A stretch of DNA of 64,000 bases from Parasalinivibrio latis (GCF_036825535.1 NZ_CP098813.1:62001-126000), one strand, 5' to 3'. Positions 8,645 through 18,364 are shown, counted from the stretch's first letter. Notes: a model not told the origin generated them from the sequence alone. Program-made: numbers and translations.

Positions 8645-10708
8645 CTATTTCCCGTCAAGAAAAACAATAAGATCGTCTAAGGGCATTGGCCGAGCCATTA
8701 AGTAACCCTGTAGATAGTCACAACCGCTTTGCAACGCGAAGACACTGTCACTTTCCGTCTCTATCCCTTCCGCAACGACTTTCAAACCCAACTGTTCAGC
8801 CATAAAACAAATCACCTTAACCATGGCCTTCTGCTTTATATCTTCGCTGGCGAGAAAGAAACTCTTGTCTATTTTCACCGTGTCAAAGGGGTATTCCCGA
8901 AGATGCGTCATGGATGAATAACCTGTGCCGAAATCATCTATCGCCAGTTTGAACCCAGCTTGGGTCAGTTCACGGATTGCCTCGGGCACATTTTTCATAT
9001 TGCATAAAATCATCTGCTCTGTGATTTCTATTTCTACGTTTCCAGGAGAGAATCCATTCTCAACACAGATTTCAAGCAGCTTCGAGGGAAAGTTATCGTT
9101 GTTCAGTTGCAATGGAGAAACATTTATTGCAACGCATAGCGACTTTCCGGTCTGAGCAACACAATGTTTGAGTTCTGAAAATGTCTTTCGAATCAGGTAT
9201 TCACCGAGCTCTGAGATTTGGTTAGTGGTTTCGGCTATTCCAATAAACTCTTCAGGAGAAACATGTCCCAATGTGCTGTTGTGCCACCGTGCTAAAGATT
9301 CCACGCCGGAAACCTTTCCCGAGGCATTAAATACAGGCTGATAAACCACTGAAATTTCGTTGTTTTCCATTGCCTCTGAAAGACTGTTAGAAATCAACAT
9401 ATGTTGACGTGTCGAAATTTCCATTTCAGGGTTAAAAAATGAAATCCGGTTTCGGCCCATAGATTTACTGGCATATAAGGCGGTATCGGCCTTCCGGATT
9501 AATTCTCCCGATTCTGTCCCATCTTCAGGTGCCAATACGACGCCGATGCTGACCGACAGCTTAATAGAGGTATCGTTGATAACGTAGCCTTTGGAAAGTT
9601 CCTTTTGAACACGGTCAGCATGACGAATCACTGATTCTTTGTTCCTGAATCCTCCACATACCAACATAAATTCATCGCCGGCAAACCTGGCTACTGTATC
9701 CGTTTTACGGCTGATACCTTTTAGCCGTTCAGACACTTCAATCAGGAGGTCATCACCTGTCTGGTGCCCAAATGTGTCGTTAACCGCTTTAAACAAATCC
9801 AGGTCCACAAAAATCATCGCACAGGTCGTGCGCTCACGGAGAGCGAGGGCAATGACTTGTTCAATTCGGTCATTTAACAGCAAACGGTTTGGTAACTGAG
9901 TCAGGGAATCATGCGTGGCAAGGTGGATCAGCTTGCGTTTATCTTGCAGTTGCTCTGTCACGTCGGTAAAGGTATAACACAACCCTCCACCCTGAACATT
10001 CTTGATCCTCACACTTAAATAGCGGTTATTTTTGGTGATTAATTGGTGGACATCATGGACAGTGTTCAGGCCAAACGTCTCATCGAACATGTTTTCATGG
10101 CAGAGTTGCCAACCAAGTTCCAGTAACACATCTACCAAACGAAAATTGTAAACCGGAAGCAGTGTTTCAACGTTACCCCGCTCTTGCTTCACTAACTCCA
10201 GAAACAGAGGGTTGTTCAAGAGCAGTTTCTCGGATTCATTGACAATGGCAATTCCATGCCCAATTTCGTTGAAAACTGTTTGAAGGTAGTCTTGGATCTG
10301 CGCTTTTTCGGCTTCCGTTTTTTTGAGGCCGGTAATTTCCAGACCGGACATCAACACCCCAATTTGTTTACCATTTGGGCTGAATCTCGGGTGATACTGG
10401 ATATTCATAAACCGCTTTTCATCACCGTCAGACGGAAGCTCTACCTCATAGGAGATATGTTCTCCATTTAAAGCACGCTTGAGATTCGGATAAGCCAGGT
10501 GATATACCTTGGAAGGAAGTGCATCTTCTACCGAATGATTCAGAACCTCATATCCATGTTTGCCAATATATTCGAGATAGCGTTGACTGACCACGATGTA
10601 ACGTAAGTCCTTGTCTAAAACCGCAATCATGATTGGAATACTGTGAAATATATCTGCCAATAAAGGAAAACTCATAGTTTTATCAGCACTACTAGATACA
10701 TCCGGCAT
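8645..10708 (-). CDS. PAS-GGDEF-EAL cyclic-di-GMP turnover protein
   Basis: The protein is 687 residues from ATG at 10706-10708, chosen because AGAAGGGA lies 5-6 nt upstream; a TTG six codons earlier is less likely. Two PAS-like regions occupy about 15-245, GGDEF about 250-415 and EAL about 425-680. The GGDEF signature reads AGDEF, so the first Gly is replaced. The EAL signature reads ESLARW, keeping the metal-binding Glu. NVSPLQL, IEITEQ, DDFGTGYSS, KIDKSF and AEGIET are intact, so phosphodiesterase activity is likely. Cyclase activity is uncertain. No membrane segment is seen, so it is a cytosolic sensor enzyme. Confidence 0.88.
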   Translation of the reverse strand: MPDVSSSADKTMSFPLLADIFHSIPIMIAVLDKDLRYIVVSQRYLEYIGKHGYEVLNHSVEDALPSKVYHLAYPNLKRALNGEHISYEVELPSDGDEKRFMNIQYHPRFSPNGKQIGVLMSGLEITGLKKTEAEKAQIQDYLQTVFNEIGHGIAIVNESEKLLLNNPLFLELVKQERGNVETLLPVYNFRLVDVLLELGWQLCHENMFDETFGLNTVHDVHQLITKNNRYLSVRIKNVQGGGLCYTFTDVTEQLQDKRKLIHLATHDSLTQLPNRLLLNDRIEQVIALALRERTTCAMIFVDLDLFKAVNDTFGHQTGDDLLIEVSERLKGISRKTDTVARFAGDEFMLVCGGFRNKESVIRHADRVQKELSKGYVINDTSIKLSVSIGVVLAPEDGTESGELIRKADTALYASKSMGRNRISFFNPEMEISTRQHMLISNSLSEAMENNEISVVYQPVFNASGKVSGVESLARWHNSTLGHVSPEEFIGIAETTNQISELGEYLIRKTFSELKHCVAQTGKSLCVAINVSPLQLNNDNFPSKLLEICVENGFSPGNVEIEITEQMILCNMKNVPEAIRELTQAGFKLAIDDFGTGYSSMTHLREYPFDTVKIDKSFFLASEDIKQKAMVKVICFMAEQLGLKVVAEGIETESDSVFALQSGCDYLQGYLMARPMPLDDLIVFLDGK

Positions 10709-10974
10709 CAGTTCCCTTCTATTCAACTCAGACCTGATTCAAGTGTAGTAGGCATGTTATAGTATTGTTAATTGATGGCCATCTTATCATTAATGAATCT
10801 CAATTACAGTCCCCAACCCACTGCATATTTCAAAGATTGGGCGTTTTACTCTCGCCACCATGAAGCCCAACGGAAACTTTAAGATCAAAACTGTACTTCT
10901 CCAGTAGCTTTAACTGAATTCAGGAATACAATAGCGATACTCAAACGTTTACTTATGCCTCCTAATAAAAAGTA

Positions 10975-11865
10975 ATGCCTTCTCAACAAAAAAACTTACT
11001 TATCGCAATCGTTTGCATCTTTGCCGCAATGTTTACCATTCAGACAGGATCTACTTTCGCCAAACAACTTTTCCCTGTCGCAGGTCCACTAGGAACAAGT
11101 GCCCTTCGGATAACATTTTCCGCGCTGGTGCTCTGGCTGGTATTTCAACCATGGCGACGCCTGCCCAAGGCCAGCGACTGGCGCTCTCTCATCATCTATG
11201 GATTATGCCTTGCGGGGATGAAGATCCTTTTTTACCTCGCAATTGAACGCATCCCAATTGGAATCGCCGTTGCACTTGAGTTTACCGGTCCCCTTACCGT
11301 TGCCATGTTGACTATGCGACGCATGCGCGATTCTATCTGGGTCTTTATGGCTTTCGGCGGAATCCTGCTTTTGGTACCTGACCTTCAAGGCGCACACGCA
11401 TTAGATCCGGTAGGCATCGCCTACGCAGTGGCTGCAAGCACCTGCTGGGGGGGATACATACTGTTTGGAAAAAAGGCTGGAGATCTGGCACCCGGCGGAA
11501 CAACAGTCGCCTGGGGTATGCTAGTTGCTGCAATGGTTGCCCTACCCGTAGGTATCACAACCACCTCAATAGATGTGTTCACACCCCATATTCTTTTACT
11601 CGGCTGTATTCTCGGGATTATCTCCAGTGCCCTCCCATACACCCTTGAGATGGTTGCACTGAAAAATATGCCACAACAGACTTTCAGCATCCTGGCCAGC
11701 CTGGAACCGGCCGTAGCAGCGCTGGCCGGTTACGTATTCCTGCATGAACTGCTATCTATCACTCAATGGGCAGCGATTTTGCTGGTAATCACCGCCTCTG
11801 TCGGAAACACCGTTTGCACTGCATCTTATATGAAAAGAACCCAAGCACAGGGAGAACCAGCCTGA
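10975..11865 (+). CDS. RhtA-like EamA/DMT amino-acid exporter
   Basis: A 296-residue membrane protein with about ten predicted TM helices in two EamA repeats. The start (TIQTGSTFAKQLFPVAG, then LRITFSALVLW) closely follows the pattern of RhtA, the threonine/homoserine exporter of E. coli. A Shine-Dalgarno site before ATG 10975 is weak. It is a monocistronic gene with its own 266-bp upstream gap. Export of threonine or homoserine is inferred from family similarity. Confidence 0.8.
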   Translation: MPSQQKNLLIAIVCIFAAMFTIQTGSTFAKQLFPVAGPLGTSALRITFSALVLWLVFQPWRRLPKASDWRSLIIYGLCLAGMKILFYLAIERIPIGIAVALEFTGPLTVAMLTMRRMRDSIWVFMAFGGILLLVPDLQGAHALDPVGIAYAVAASTCWGGYILFGKKAGDLAPGGTTVAWGMLVAAMVALPVGITTTSIDVFTPHILLLGCILGIISSALPYTLEMVALKNMPQQTFSILASLEPAVAALAGYVFLHELLSITQWAAILLVITASVGNTVCTASYMKRTQAQGEPA

Positions 11866-11872
11866 TCACAAT

Positions 11873-11900
11873 TACGCCCCGGTATAAAGCCGGGGCGTTA
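11873..11900. other. Strong GC hairpin after the RhtA-like gene
   Basis: TACGCCCCGG (11873-11882) pairs with CCGGGGCGTA (11890-11899) around a 7-nt loop. No T-tract follows, so it may protect the mRNA 3' end or terminate weakly. Confidence 0.5.
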
Positions 11901-12002
11901 ACAGCTATAACCGCTACTTTGGAATGCCTACCTTGAAAAAGCGTTGCAAATTTTGGGGGGAGCTTACCTAAACCCAGTAAAGCGCCCATTGCTCACATAA
12001 AC

Positions 12003-12033
12003 AAAAAGCCTTTACCCACAAGGATAAAGGCTT
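12003..12033 (-). terminator. Terminator of the SDR gene
   Basis: AAGCCTTT/AAAGGCTT stem (12005-12012 with 12026-12033). On the minus strand it ends in five T. It lies about 25 bp beyond the SDR stop codon. Confidence 0.7.
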
Positions 12034-12057
12034 GGATTTGTTGCTATTTCTTAGCTA

Positions 12058-12780
12058 TTAAGGCTGCTGGCGTGTCGCGGCAATTACAATTTCACGTACA
12101 CACACGTTTTGAGGCTGGTTGTACGCATAGCTGATCGCGTTAGCGATATCTTCAGGCTTCAGTACACCACCCATTTCTTCTTTCCAGCTGTCATAACCGG
12201 CTTTAATTTCGTCGCTGGTAGTATGGCTCAGTAGTTCAGTTTCTACCGCACCCGGTGCAATAGTGACCAAGCGCACGTTTTCGTCAGCGACTTCTTCGCG
12301 GATGTTTTCAGTAATCGCATGCACCGCAAACTTGGTACCACAGTATGCAGCATGGTTAGGGAAAGTTTTACGACCGGCAATGGAGCTGATGTTAACCACT
12401 GTGCCGCCCTTGCGTGCCTTCATGTCCGCCAACACCGCGTGAATGCCGTTCAGCAGGCCCACCACGTTTACGTCGAACATGTTTTTCCACTCAGCAGGAT
12501 CCTGTTCGTGGGCCAGACCCAGCAGCATTACGCCTGCGTTGTTGATCAGGCAGTCAACCTTACCGTAAACCGCTTCAGCTTCAGTGATTGCAGCCTTGAA
12601 GCTTTCACCATCAGTGATATCAACCTTACGGCACATAGTGTTTGGCAGTGCCATTGCTTCCAGCCGTTCAATACGGCGGGCAATCAGGAGCAGAGGGTAG
12701 CCTTGGGAAGAAAGCAGGCGTGCAGTCGCTTCACCGATACCTGAACTTGCGCCGGTAATCACTACGAGTGGCTTGGTCAT
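12058..12780 (-). CDS. SDR-family NAD(P)-dependent oxidoreductase (YdfG-like)
   Basis: A 240-residue classical short-chain dehydrogenase. ATG at 12778-12780 is chosen because GAGG lies 8 nt upstream and the protein then starts directly with the Rossmann strand; a longer reading to 12906 adds 42 unrelated residues. Visible motifs are TGASSGIG (cofactor binding, residues 9-16), NNAGVM, NISSIAG (catalytic Ser) and YCGTKFA (catalytic Tyr and Lys). It reduces or oxidises an alcohol/carbonyl substrate; which one is unknown. The gene is divergent from a LysR regulator 206 bp away, a classic regulator/target arrangement. Confidence 0.88.
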   Translation of the reverse strand: MTKPLVVITGASSGIGEATARLLSSQGYPLLLIARRIERLEAMALPNTMCRKVDITDGESFKAAITEAEAVYGKVDCLINNAGVMLLGLAHEQDPAEWKNMFDVNVVGLLNGIHAVLADMKARKGGTVVNISSIAGRKTFPNHAAYCGTKFAVHAITENIREEVADENVRLVTIAPGAVETELLSHTTSDEIKAGYDSWKEEMGGVLKPEDIANAISYAYNQPQNVCVREIVIAATRQQP

Positions 12781-12905
12781 GGTTATATCCTCGTTAGGTT
12801 TTCCAAAGGGTAAAGAGAACACCGCGGGCCCGCAGCGATATGGAGCAACTATAGGTGAGTCCGGGCACATTGAAAAATACCGATTTCCGAGGATTACCAT
12901 AAGCA

Positions 12906-12913
12906 ATAGCTAT
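12906..12913. promoter_or_regulatory. Short palindrome in the SDR/LysR divergent promoter
   Basis: ATAGCTAT is a perfect 8-bp palindrome in the 206-bp gap between the SDR gene and lysR. It could be part of a LysR site, but this is weak evidence by itself. Confidence 0.2.
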
Positions 12914-12986
12914 AGATAAATGAGTGCCACCTCACCAAAGCAACGATTTCTGTTATCCTTGCAACAAATTACAAAAGGCTCTCCTT

Positions 12987-13838
12987 ATGGATATTCGACT
13001 TCTTCGTTTCTTTGTCGCTGTGTATGAAGAACAAAACATCACCGCTGCTGCAGAACGTTGCCACGTGTCTCAGCCCTCAATCTCCAGTGCTATAAAACAA
13101 CTGGAATCAGAGCTTGATACCCCACTGTTTACCCGGCACAAAAAAGGGGTGTCCCTGACAGACGATGCTCAACACCTGTACCCGCTGGCGTCACGCCTTG
13201 TAAACCAGATGCAAACCCTGCCGGGGTTGTTCAGGGACAAAAAGCATAAACAGCCTATTCGGATAGGTAACTTCCACGACCTCAGCCAGACAGAAATCGC
13301 CGCTTTTCTCGCTGGCATCGCAAAATCCTGCCCGGATATTCTGATTGAATTTGTTGATCACAATGATGAGGATGCCGATATTCGGCTGACCCTGGATGTA
13401 TTGAAATCCAGCGACGAGATATTTCTCCCGCTTTGGGAAGAAGACTACGTACTCTGCATGTTGCCGAATCACCCTCTGGCATCTCGCCAATCCATTAAAC
13501 CCGCCGAGCTACACCAATATGACTTCATCGAGTGCCCACCATGTGAAGCCCACCAGCAAACAATCAGCCTGCTGGCTTGTGAAGGTCTGGCGGTAAACCT
13601 GGTAGCCAGGGCAGAACACAAAACACAGGTCATGCACCTTGTTCAGGCTGGAATCGGTATTTCTTTCCTGCCAACTGGTGTACTTGAAAGTGCAAAAGGT
13701 TTGGTAACAGTGCCTTTGGATGGTCCGAGAATGTTCCGCCGGATTGGTATTTGCTATACCGGACGGAGTGCCAGCACTCCGACAGTCGCCAATGTGATTC
13801 GCGCGGTGTCTTCAGACAACACTGCCCTGTCTATATAA
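12987..13838 (+). CDS. LysR-family transcriptional regulator
   Basis: A 283-residue protein. ATG 12987 gives the standard LysR start (MDIRLLRFFVAVYEEQNIT); a frame reading from 12924 adds 21 residues with no ribosome site. Winged HTH at residues 1-60 (AAERCHVSQPSISSAIKQLE), effector-binding fold from about 90 onward. The divergent SDR gene is the obvious target. Effector unknown. Confidence 0.88.
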   Translation: MDIRLLRFFVAVYEEQNITAAAERCHVSQPSISSAIKQLESELDTPLFTRHKKGVSLTDDAQHLYPLASRLVNQMQTLPGLFRDKKHKQPIRIGNFHDLSQTEIAAFLAGIAKSCPDILIEFVDHNDEDADIRLTLDVLKSSDEIFLPLWEEDYVLCMLPNHPLASRQSIKPAELHQYDFIECPPCEAHQQTISLLACEGLAVNLVARAEHKTQVMHLVQAGIGISFLPTGVLESAKGLVTVPLDGPRMFRRIGICYTGRSASTPTVANVIRAVSSDNTALSI

Positions 13839-13842
13839 AAAG

Positions 13843-13871
13843 AACCCCGGCGAAGGAAGTGCCGGGGTTTC
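13843..13871. terminator. Bidirectional terminator between lysR and the permease gene
   Basis: AACCCCGGC (13843-13851) pairs with GCCGGGGTT (13861-13869) and is flanked by A/T runs on both sides. It lies between the convergent lysR and ABC permease genes. Confidence 0.75.
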
Positions 13872-13897
13872 ATACCAAAAATTGTTACATTGTCTTG

Positions 13898-14731
13898 TTA
13901 TTTTACCGAACCAACACCCAGCCCCTGAACCAGATACTTCTGAATCCAGGCAAACAGAATTGCCACCGGTATCGTTGCCAAAAATGCCGCGGCCATCACC
14001 AGGTGCCATTCAACCGTGTACCGTCCACCCACCAAAGAAAACACCTTCAGGGTAAGGGTGAAGTTATCACTGGAACGAAGGGACACAAGCGCCACAATAA
14101 ATTCGTTCCAACTGTTGATAAAGGTGAAAATGGCAGCAACCACGATAGAAGGTTTCGCCATAGGCAAAAACACCAGTTTCAGGCTCTTAAACGCACTGGC
14201 ACCCTCCAGCCAGGCTGATTCCTCAAGCTCTTTAGGAATTGTTGCAAAGTAGTTTTGCAGCATCCAAACTGCAAAAGCCAGAAAGAACGCCGCATAAACA
14301 AGAGTCAGCCCCGTCAGGGAGTCAATCATTTTCAGCCATGCCAGCATTTTGAACAGGCCGATCACCATCACTATCGGTGCGAGCATCTGAGTAATAAGCA
14401 GATATTTCTGGTACGCACCCTGCCCACGAAATTTCAGTTGTGAAGCCGCATATGCAGACGGAATGGCAAGAATAAGCACCAGGATGGTTGTCGCTGAACT
14501 CACAACAAGGCTGTTAACCAATGCCGGTCCAAACTGTGTGACTTCCCACATTTCGACAAAGTTGTTCCACTGGAATGTACTGGGAAGCCATGTTGGTGGA
14601 AAGCTGAAAACTTCCCCCCTCTCTTTCACTGATGTGAATACCATAATCGCGTATGGAAACAGGGCAGAAATGACAATCGGCGAAAGCAGCAACCAGGTAA
14701 TGATTGAACGTTTAATCATTGGATTTTTCAT
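13898..14731 (-). CDS. Sugar-type ABC importer permease (MalG-like)
   Basis: A 277-residue inner-membrane permease of the binding-protein-dependent transport family with about six TM helices. The EAA loop reads EESAWLEGASAFKSLKLVFL, which contacts the ATPase. ATG 14731 with GGAGG 6 nt upstream shares one base with the stop of the preceding permease gene (TGATG), so translation is coupled. The last residues (QGLGVGSVK) resemble the MalG end closely. It forms the translocation pore with the next permease. Confidence 0.88.
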   Translation of the reverse strand: MKNPMIKRSIITWLLLSPIVISALFPYAIMVFTSVKERGEVFSFPPTWLPSTFQWNNFVEMWEVTQFGPALVNSLVVSSATTILVLILAIPSAYAASQLKFRGQGAYQKYLLITQMLAPIVMVIGLFKMLAWLKMIDSLTGLTLVYAAFFLAFAVWMLQNYFATIPKELEESAWLEGASAFKSLKLVFLPMAKPSIVVAAIFTFINSWNEFIVALVSLRSSDNFTLTLKVFSLVGGRYTVEWHLVMAAAFLATIPVAILFAWIQKYLVQGLGVGSVK

Positions 14732-15621
14732 CACGATCCTCCCTGCTCGTTTTTCATGACAGTTCTTAAGTACACGAATGTCAGCCCCATTAGCAGCGCA
14801 AACATAGCCAGCGAAATCGCTGAAGCTTCACCCAGTTTGCCCAGCTTGAACGCCATTTTATAAAGATAGGTAACCAGTATTTCGGTGCTGTTTGCTGGTC
14901 CCCCTTGTGTCAGTATCCAAATAATTGGGAAGGAGTTGAAAACATATATTGTGTTGAGAACGACAGCCATATGAATGAAGGGTTTGAGAAGCGGTAAGGT
15001 TAATTTACGGTACTGCTGCCATCCGGTGGCACCTTCTACTCTGGCTGCTTCATATATATCAGTAGGTACGGAAGACAAGCCTCCCAGAATAATTGTGACT
15101 GTAAATGGTACTGAGACCAAAACACCTATGAATATTTGCATCGGGAAAGCAAGCTCAGCTGATGCCAACCAATCGAGTGGAGCATCGATTATTCCCAGAT
15201 CCATAAATGACTTATTTAAAAGGCCAAACTGCCCATTCAGGGCCCAACGCCACACAATGGCAGTCATCGTCAACGATATTGCCCAAGGGAGCATAATTAT
15301 CGTCCGGGCGATGCTTCGGCCGTAAAACTTTTCATTCAGTAATTGGGCAACAAATAGTGAAACAATAACTGTCAGTGCAACAACAGCAATTGTCCAAACA
15401 AGCGTGCGAAAAGCAGATTCATAAAAAAGCGGATCTGAAAGGAGTTTTTCAAAATTCTCTAACCCACTAAAACCTTTGAGCTTTCCGAAACGGTTAACTT
15501 TATGTGTTGCCAATTCAAACATTGCCCACAGAGGATAAAGTATGACAAAAGACGATAGAATTAATCCGGGCAACACTAAAAGATAAGGGAGATTTTTTTT
15601 AAGTGTAAAAGGGGACGACAT
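14731..15621 (-). CDS. Sugar-type ABC importer permease (MalF-like)
   Basis: A 296-residue permease with six TM helices and the EAA motif EAARVEGATGWQQYRKL. It pairs with the downstream MalG-like permease. It is shorter than E. coli MalF, lacking the big periplasmic P2 loop, as in many CUT1-class importers of oligosaccharides or glycosides. Transport substrate cannot be told from sequence. Confidence 0.88.
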   Translation of the reverse strand: MSSPFTLKKNLPYLLVLPGLILSSFVILYPLWAMFELATHKVNRFGKLKGFSGLENFEKLLSDPLFYESAFRTLVWTIAVVALTVIVSLFVAQLLNEKFYGRSIARTIIMLPWAISLTMTAIVWRWALNGQFGLLNKSFMDLGIIDAPLDWLASAELAFPMQIFIGVLVSVPFTVTIILGGLSSVPTDIYEAARVEGATGWQQYRKLTLPLLKPFIHMAVVLNTIYVFNSFPIIWILTQGGPANSTEILVTYLYKMAFKLGKLGEASAISLAMFALLMGLTFVYLRTVMKNEQGGS

Positions 15622-15665
15622 AATTTACATCCATGTAGCAGTGAACAAGCCACTTAAAAATGAAG

Positions 15666-15697
15666 CGAAACCGCCCGAACGCTGTCGAACGGTTTCG
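15666..15697 (-). promoter_or_regulatory. Intercistronic hairpin between binding-protein and permease genes
   Basis: CGAAACCG (15666-15673) pairs with CGGTTTCG (15690-15697). It sits in the 98-bp gap after the binding-protein gene, with a short T-run following on the minus strand. It likely attenuates or protects the mRNA so more binding protein than permease is made. The half-sites also look like LacI-family operator arms. Confidence 0.5.
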
Positions 15698-15719
15698 TCT
15701 TTCTTAATTATTTTCTATT

Positions 15720-16943
15720 TTAAAATCCCAGAGCAGAGTTTGCTTTCTTCTCTGCTTCTTTCAGAGCATCTTCTGGGGTTTTCTCGCCCAGGTAGATGCT
15801 TTGCAGTGCGTTAATAGTTGCTTCAGAAACCTCACCCCAAGCTGAAGTCAGCGGTACGAATTTCGCACTCGGCAGTACTTCTGCAAAGGCTTTCATCTTC
15901 GGGTTTTCGGTGTAATGAGGGTTCTGCGCGACTTCTTTATTAACCGGCAGCATACCTTCATTAATGCTGAAGTTTTCACGCTGCTTTTTCTCGAACAGGA
16001 AGCTCAGGAATTTCCATGCTTCTTTCTTGTTCTTACTGTTTGAGAACATAACGATAGAGTCAGTTACACCAGCTGTACCCGTAGTGACTTCAGTTGGAAC
16101 AACCGCAACACCATAGTTAAGATCCGGCGCTTCTTTCTCAATTTGACCGTTCAGCCAAGGTCCGGTAATCATCATACCCACACGGCCTTGCTTAAACAGA
16201 TCCTGAACGTTTTCACGGGTGTAACTTGTTACACCTGGCTGAGTCAAACCTTCATCAATCATAGATTTATAGAAGTTAGCAGCTTTAATTGCAGCATCTG
16301 AACCAACTCCACTTGCACCTTCCGGCGTCAGCAAATCGCCACCAAATGACCACAGTGCGTAGTACCAGTAGGTATCGGTATCAATTTCTACACCCTGAAG
16401 ACCAAAGCCATAGTGATCTTTAATCTTGGAGATCTTTTCAGAATACTCTTTTAACTCACCCCATGTTTTTGGTGCGTCACTCAGACCTGCCTGGTCAAAC
16501 AGGGATTTGTTGTAATAGAGAGCACGGGCAGAAGCCGCAATTGGCAAACCGTAATATTTGCCGTCGATATTTGCTGGCTCAAGAAACGCTGGAATAAAAC
16601 GGTTTTTAAACTCGCTGTCCATGTAGCTGTCCAGCGGTTCAACCACCTCAGCCTCAACAAAGTCTGGGAGCCAAATTGTTGCACTGATTGCGATATCCGC
16701 GTTCTGGTCAGCAGAGATATCCGTAGTCAGTTTCTGTTGGAGAGAATCCCAGTTTACTTCTTCTAAAACAATGTTGATGTCGGGGTTCTTTTTCATGAAC
16801 TCATCAGCCGATTGCTTGAAGAATTCACCAGTGTAAGAACTGTAAAATGGGTAGGTAACTCGTACATCACCTGCGATTGCACTACCGGTTGCAGCCAGCG
16901 TTAAAGCGGCTGCAAGTACTGATTTTTTCAAAATCCTTTTCAT
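15720..16943 (-). CDS. Extracellular solute-binding protein of a sugar ABC importer
   Basis: A 407-residue periplasmic protein with a Sec signal peptide (KKSVLAAALTLAATGSAIA, cleavage after about residue 24). The body fits family 1 solute-binding proteins (MalE-type): RVTYPFYSSYTGEF at the mature start and GRVGMMITGPWLNGQ in the hinge region. GGAGATAAC precedes the ATG. It is the first gene of the minus-strand importer operon and delivers ligand to the two permeases. No enzyme gene next to it hints at the sugar. Confidence 0.9.
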   Translation of the reverse strand: MKRILKKSVLAAALTLAATGSAIAGDVRVTYPFYSSYTGEFFKQSADEFMKKNPDINIVLEEVNWDSLQQKLTTDISADQNADIAISATIWLPDFVEAEVVEPLDSYMDSEFKNRFIPAFLEPANIDGKYYGLPIAASARALYYNKSLFDQAGLSDAPKTWGELKEYSEKISKIKDHYGFGLQGVEIDTDTYWYYALWSFGGDLLTPEGASGVGSDAAIKAANFYKSMIDEGLTQPGVTSYTRENVQDLFKQGRVGMMITGPWLNGQIEKEAPDLNYGVAVVPTEVTTGTAGVTDSIVMFSNSKNKKEAWKFLSFLFEKKQRENFSINEGMLPVNKEVAQNPHYTENPKMKAFAEVLPSAKFVPLTSAWGEVSEATINALQSIYLGEKTPEDALKEAEKKANSALGF

Positions 16944-17287
16944 TGTTATCTCCGCACGTCTTTGATACAGGTTGTGTCAGAAAATCGTAATTCGATTAAA
17001 AATCACCCTTTCACTTTTACAACTACGCAACATTACGTCAAATGAAATATAAGCAAAACGAAAGATCACTCAATTTCATACTTTTCGATTTATATTATTG
17101 TTATTTATATACTTTAACCTTTCTCCGCGATGAAAGCGTATACCTCTAACCTTTCGGTTCATTTCGATATTTGATATTCGAATCACAAAATTCAACTCAA
17201 ACGCAACCGATAAAAGCAAATAATGTTACTAATTTAAATACATCACGGAAATATATTGATATTAAATATGACACGGATTTCATAATT
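16944..17287. promoter_or_regulatory. Divergent promoter region of the ABC importer
   Basis: This 344-bp AT-rich gap separates the binding-protein gene (minus) from the ATPase gene (plus). Several short dyads are visible, such as CGATAT-TTG-ATATTCG near 17164-17179 and GAAAG/CTTTC elements around 17069-17155. No full known operator could be assigned and no regulator gene is adjacent. Confidence 0.4.
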
Positions 17288-18364
17288 ATGCCTACATTAA
17301 AGCTAAACAAAATTGTCAAAGACTATGGAAACGGTCCTGTTATTCATGGGCTTAACCTGGATATTGCAGACAATGAATTTGTTGCCCTGGTAGGACCCTC
17401 CGGTTGCGGTAAATCAACGCTTTTACGCATGATCGCCGGGTTGGAACATACTACTGACGGCGTTTTTACTGTTGACGGAAAAGACCTTACCCACGCGACA
17501 CCACAAAACCGAAATATGGCGATGGTCTTTCAGAGCTACGCCCTATATCCGCATATGACCGTATATGACAACATTGCATTTGGTCCGAGAATCCGTGGTG
17601 AATCAGAAGATCAGTATGACAAGCAGGTAAGGGAAGCTGCCGATAAGCTAAACCTCACAAACTACCTGGACAAATTCCCCCGGCAACTTTCCGGAGGCCA
17701 ACGTCAGCGCGTTGCAATGGGCAGAGCTATTGTAAGAGACACCCGTTTATTCCTCTTTGATGAACCATTGTCCAACCTTGATGCGAAGCTTAGAACCCAT
17801 ATGCGGTCTGAAATTCGTTCACTTCACAACCAACTTAATTCAACAACAATTTACGTGACCCATGACCAAATCGAAGCGATGACCATGGCAGACCGAATTG
17901 TTGTAATGAACCAAGGCAAAATTGAACAAACCGGCTCCCCACTGGAACTGTATGACAACCCGGCAAATATTTTCGTCGCCACGTTCTTAGGCTCTCCTGC
18001 GATGAATATTCTTGAAGGTTCGGTTATTGAATCAGGCAACAATCTTCGCGTCGCATTCACTGACCAACATGTTGTATCTGTGCCGGCACCGACAAATTCA
18101 TCTGTTAACGTAGGGGATAAAATTCTGGTTGGTGCACGCCCGCAACACTTAACAGTCACGGCAGCACAGGCAGAGAATGCAATACCGATGACCGTGACGT
18201 ACATTGAGCAAACCGGAGCTGAATGTTTTGTCGGGTTGGAATTCCTTGGAGAGAAATACTCGCTGGTGTCTCAGGAACGAATTGCAATTGAGGCGGGCAC
18301 CCAGGTTTATGTAACTTTCTCTAAGACCCATTTGTTTGATAAAAATACAGAAGTGGCGCTTTAG
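17288..18364 (+). CDS. ABC importer ATP-binding protein (MalK/UgpC family)
   Basis: A 358-residue ATPase. ATG 17288 is chosen since the protein then begins like the family (MPTLKLNKIVKDY); a frame open from 17171 adds 39 unconserved residues. Walker A GPSGCGKST, Q-loop FQSYALYPH, signature LSGGQRQRVAMGRA, Walker B LFLFDEPLSNLDA, switch VTHDQ, and a C-terminal regulatory domain from about residue 240. It is the only ATPase near the two permeases and lies divergent from them, so it most likely energises that importer. Such ATPases are sometimes shared by several importers. Confidence 0.9.
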   Translation: MPTLKLNKIVKDYGNGPVIHGLNLDIADNEFVALVGPSGCGKSTLLRMIAGLEHTTDGVFTVDGKDLTHATPQNRNMAMVFQSYALYPHMTVYDNIAFGPRIRGESEDQYDKQVREAADKLNLTNYLDKFPRQLSGGQRQRVAMGRAIVRDTRLFLFDEPLSNLDAKLRTHMRSEIRSLHNQLNSTTIYVTHDQIEAMTMADRIVVMNQGKIEQTGSPLELYDNPANIFVATFLGSPAMNILEGSVIESGNNLRVAFTDQHVVSVPAPTNSSVNVGDKILVGARPQHLTVTAAQAENAIPMTVTYIEQTGAECFVGLEFLGEKYSLVSQERIAIEAGTQVYVTFSKTHLFDKNTEVAL

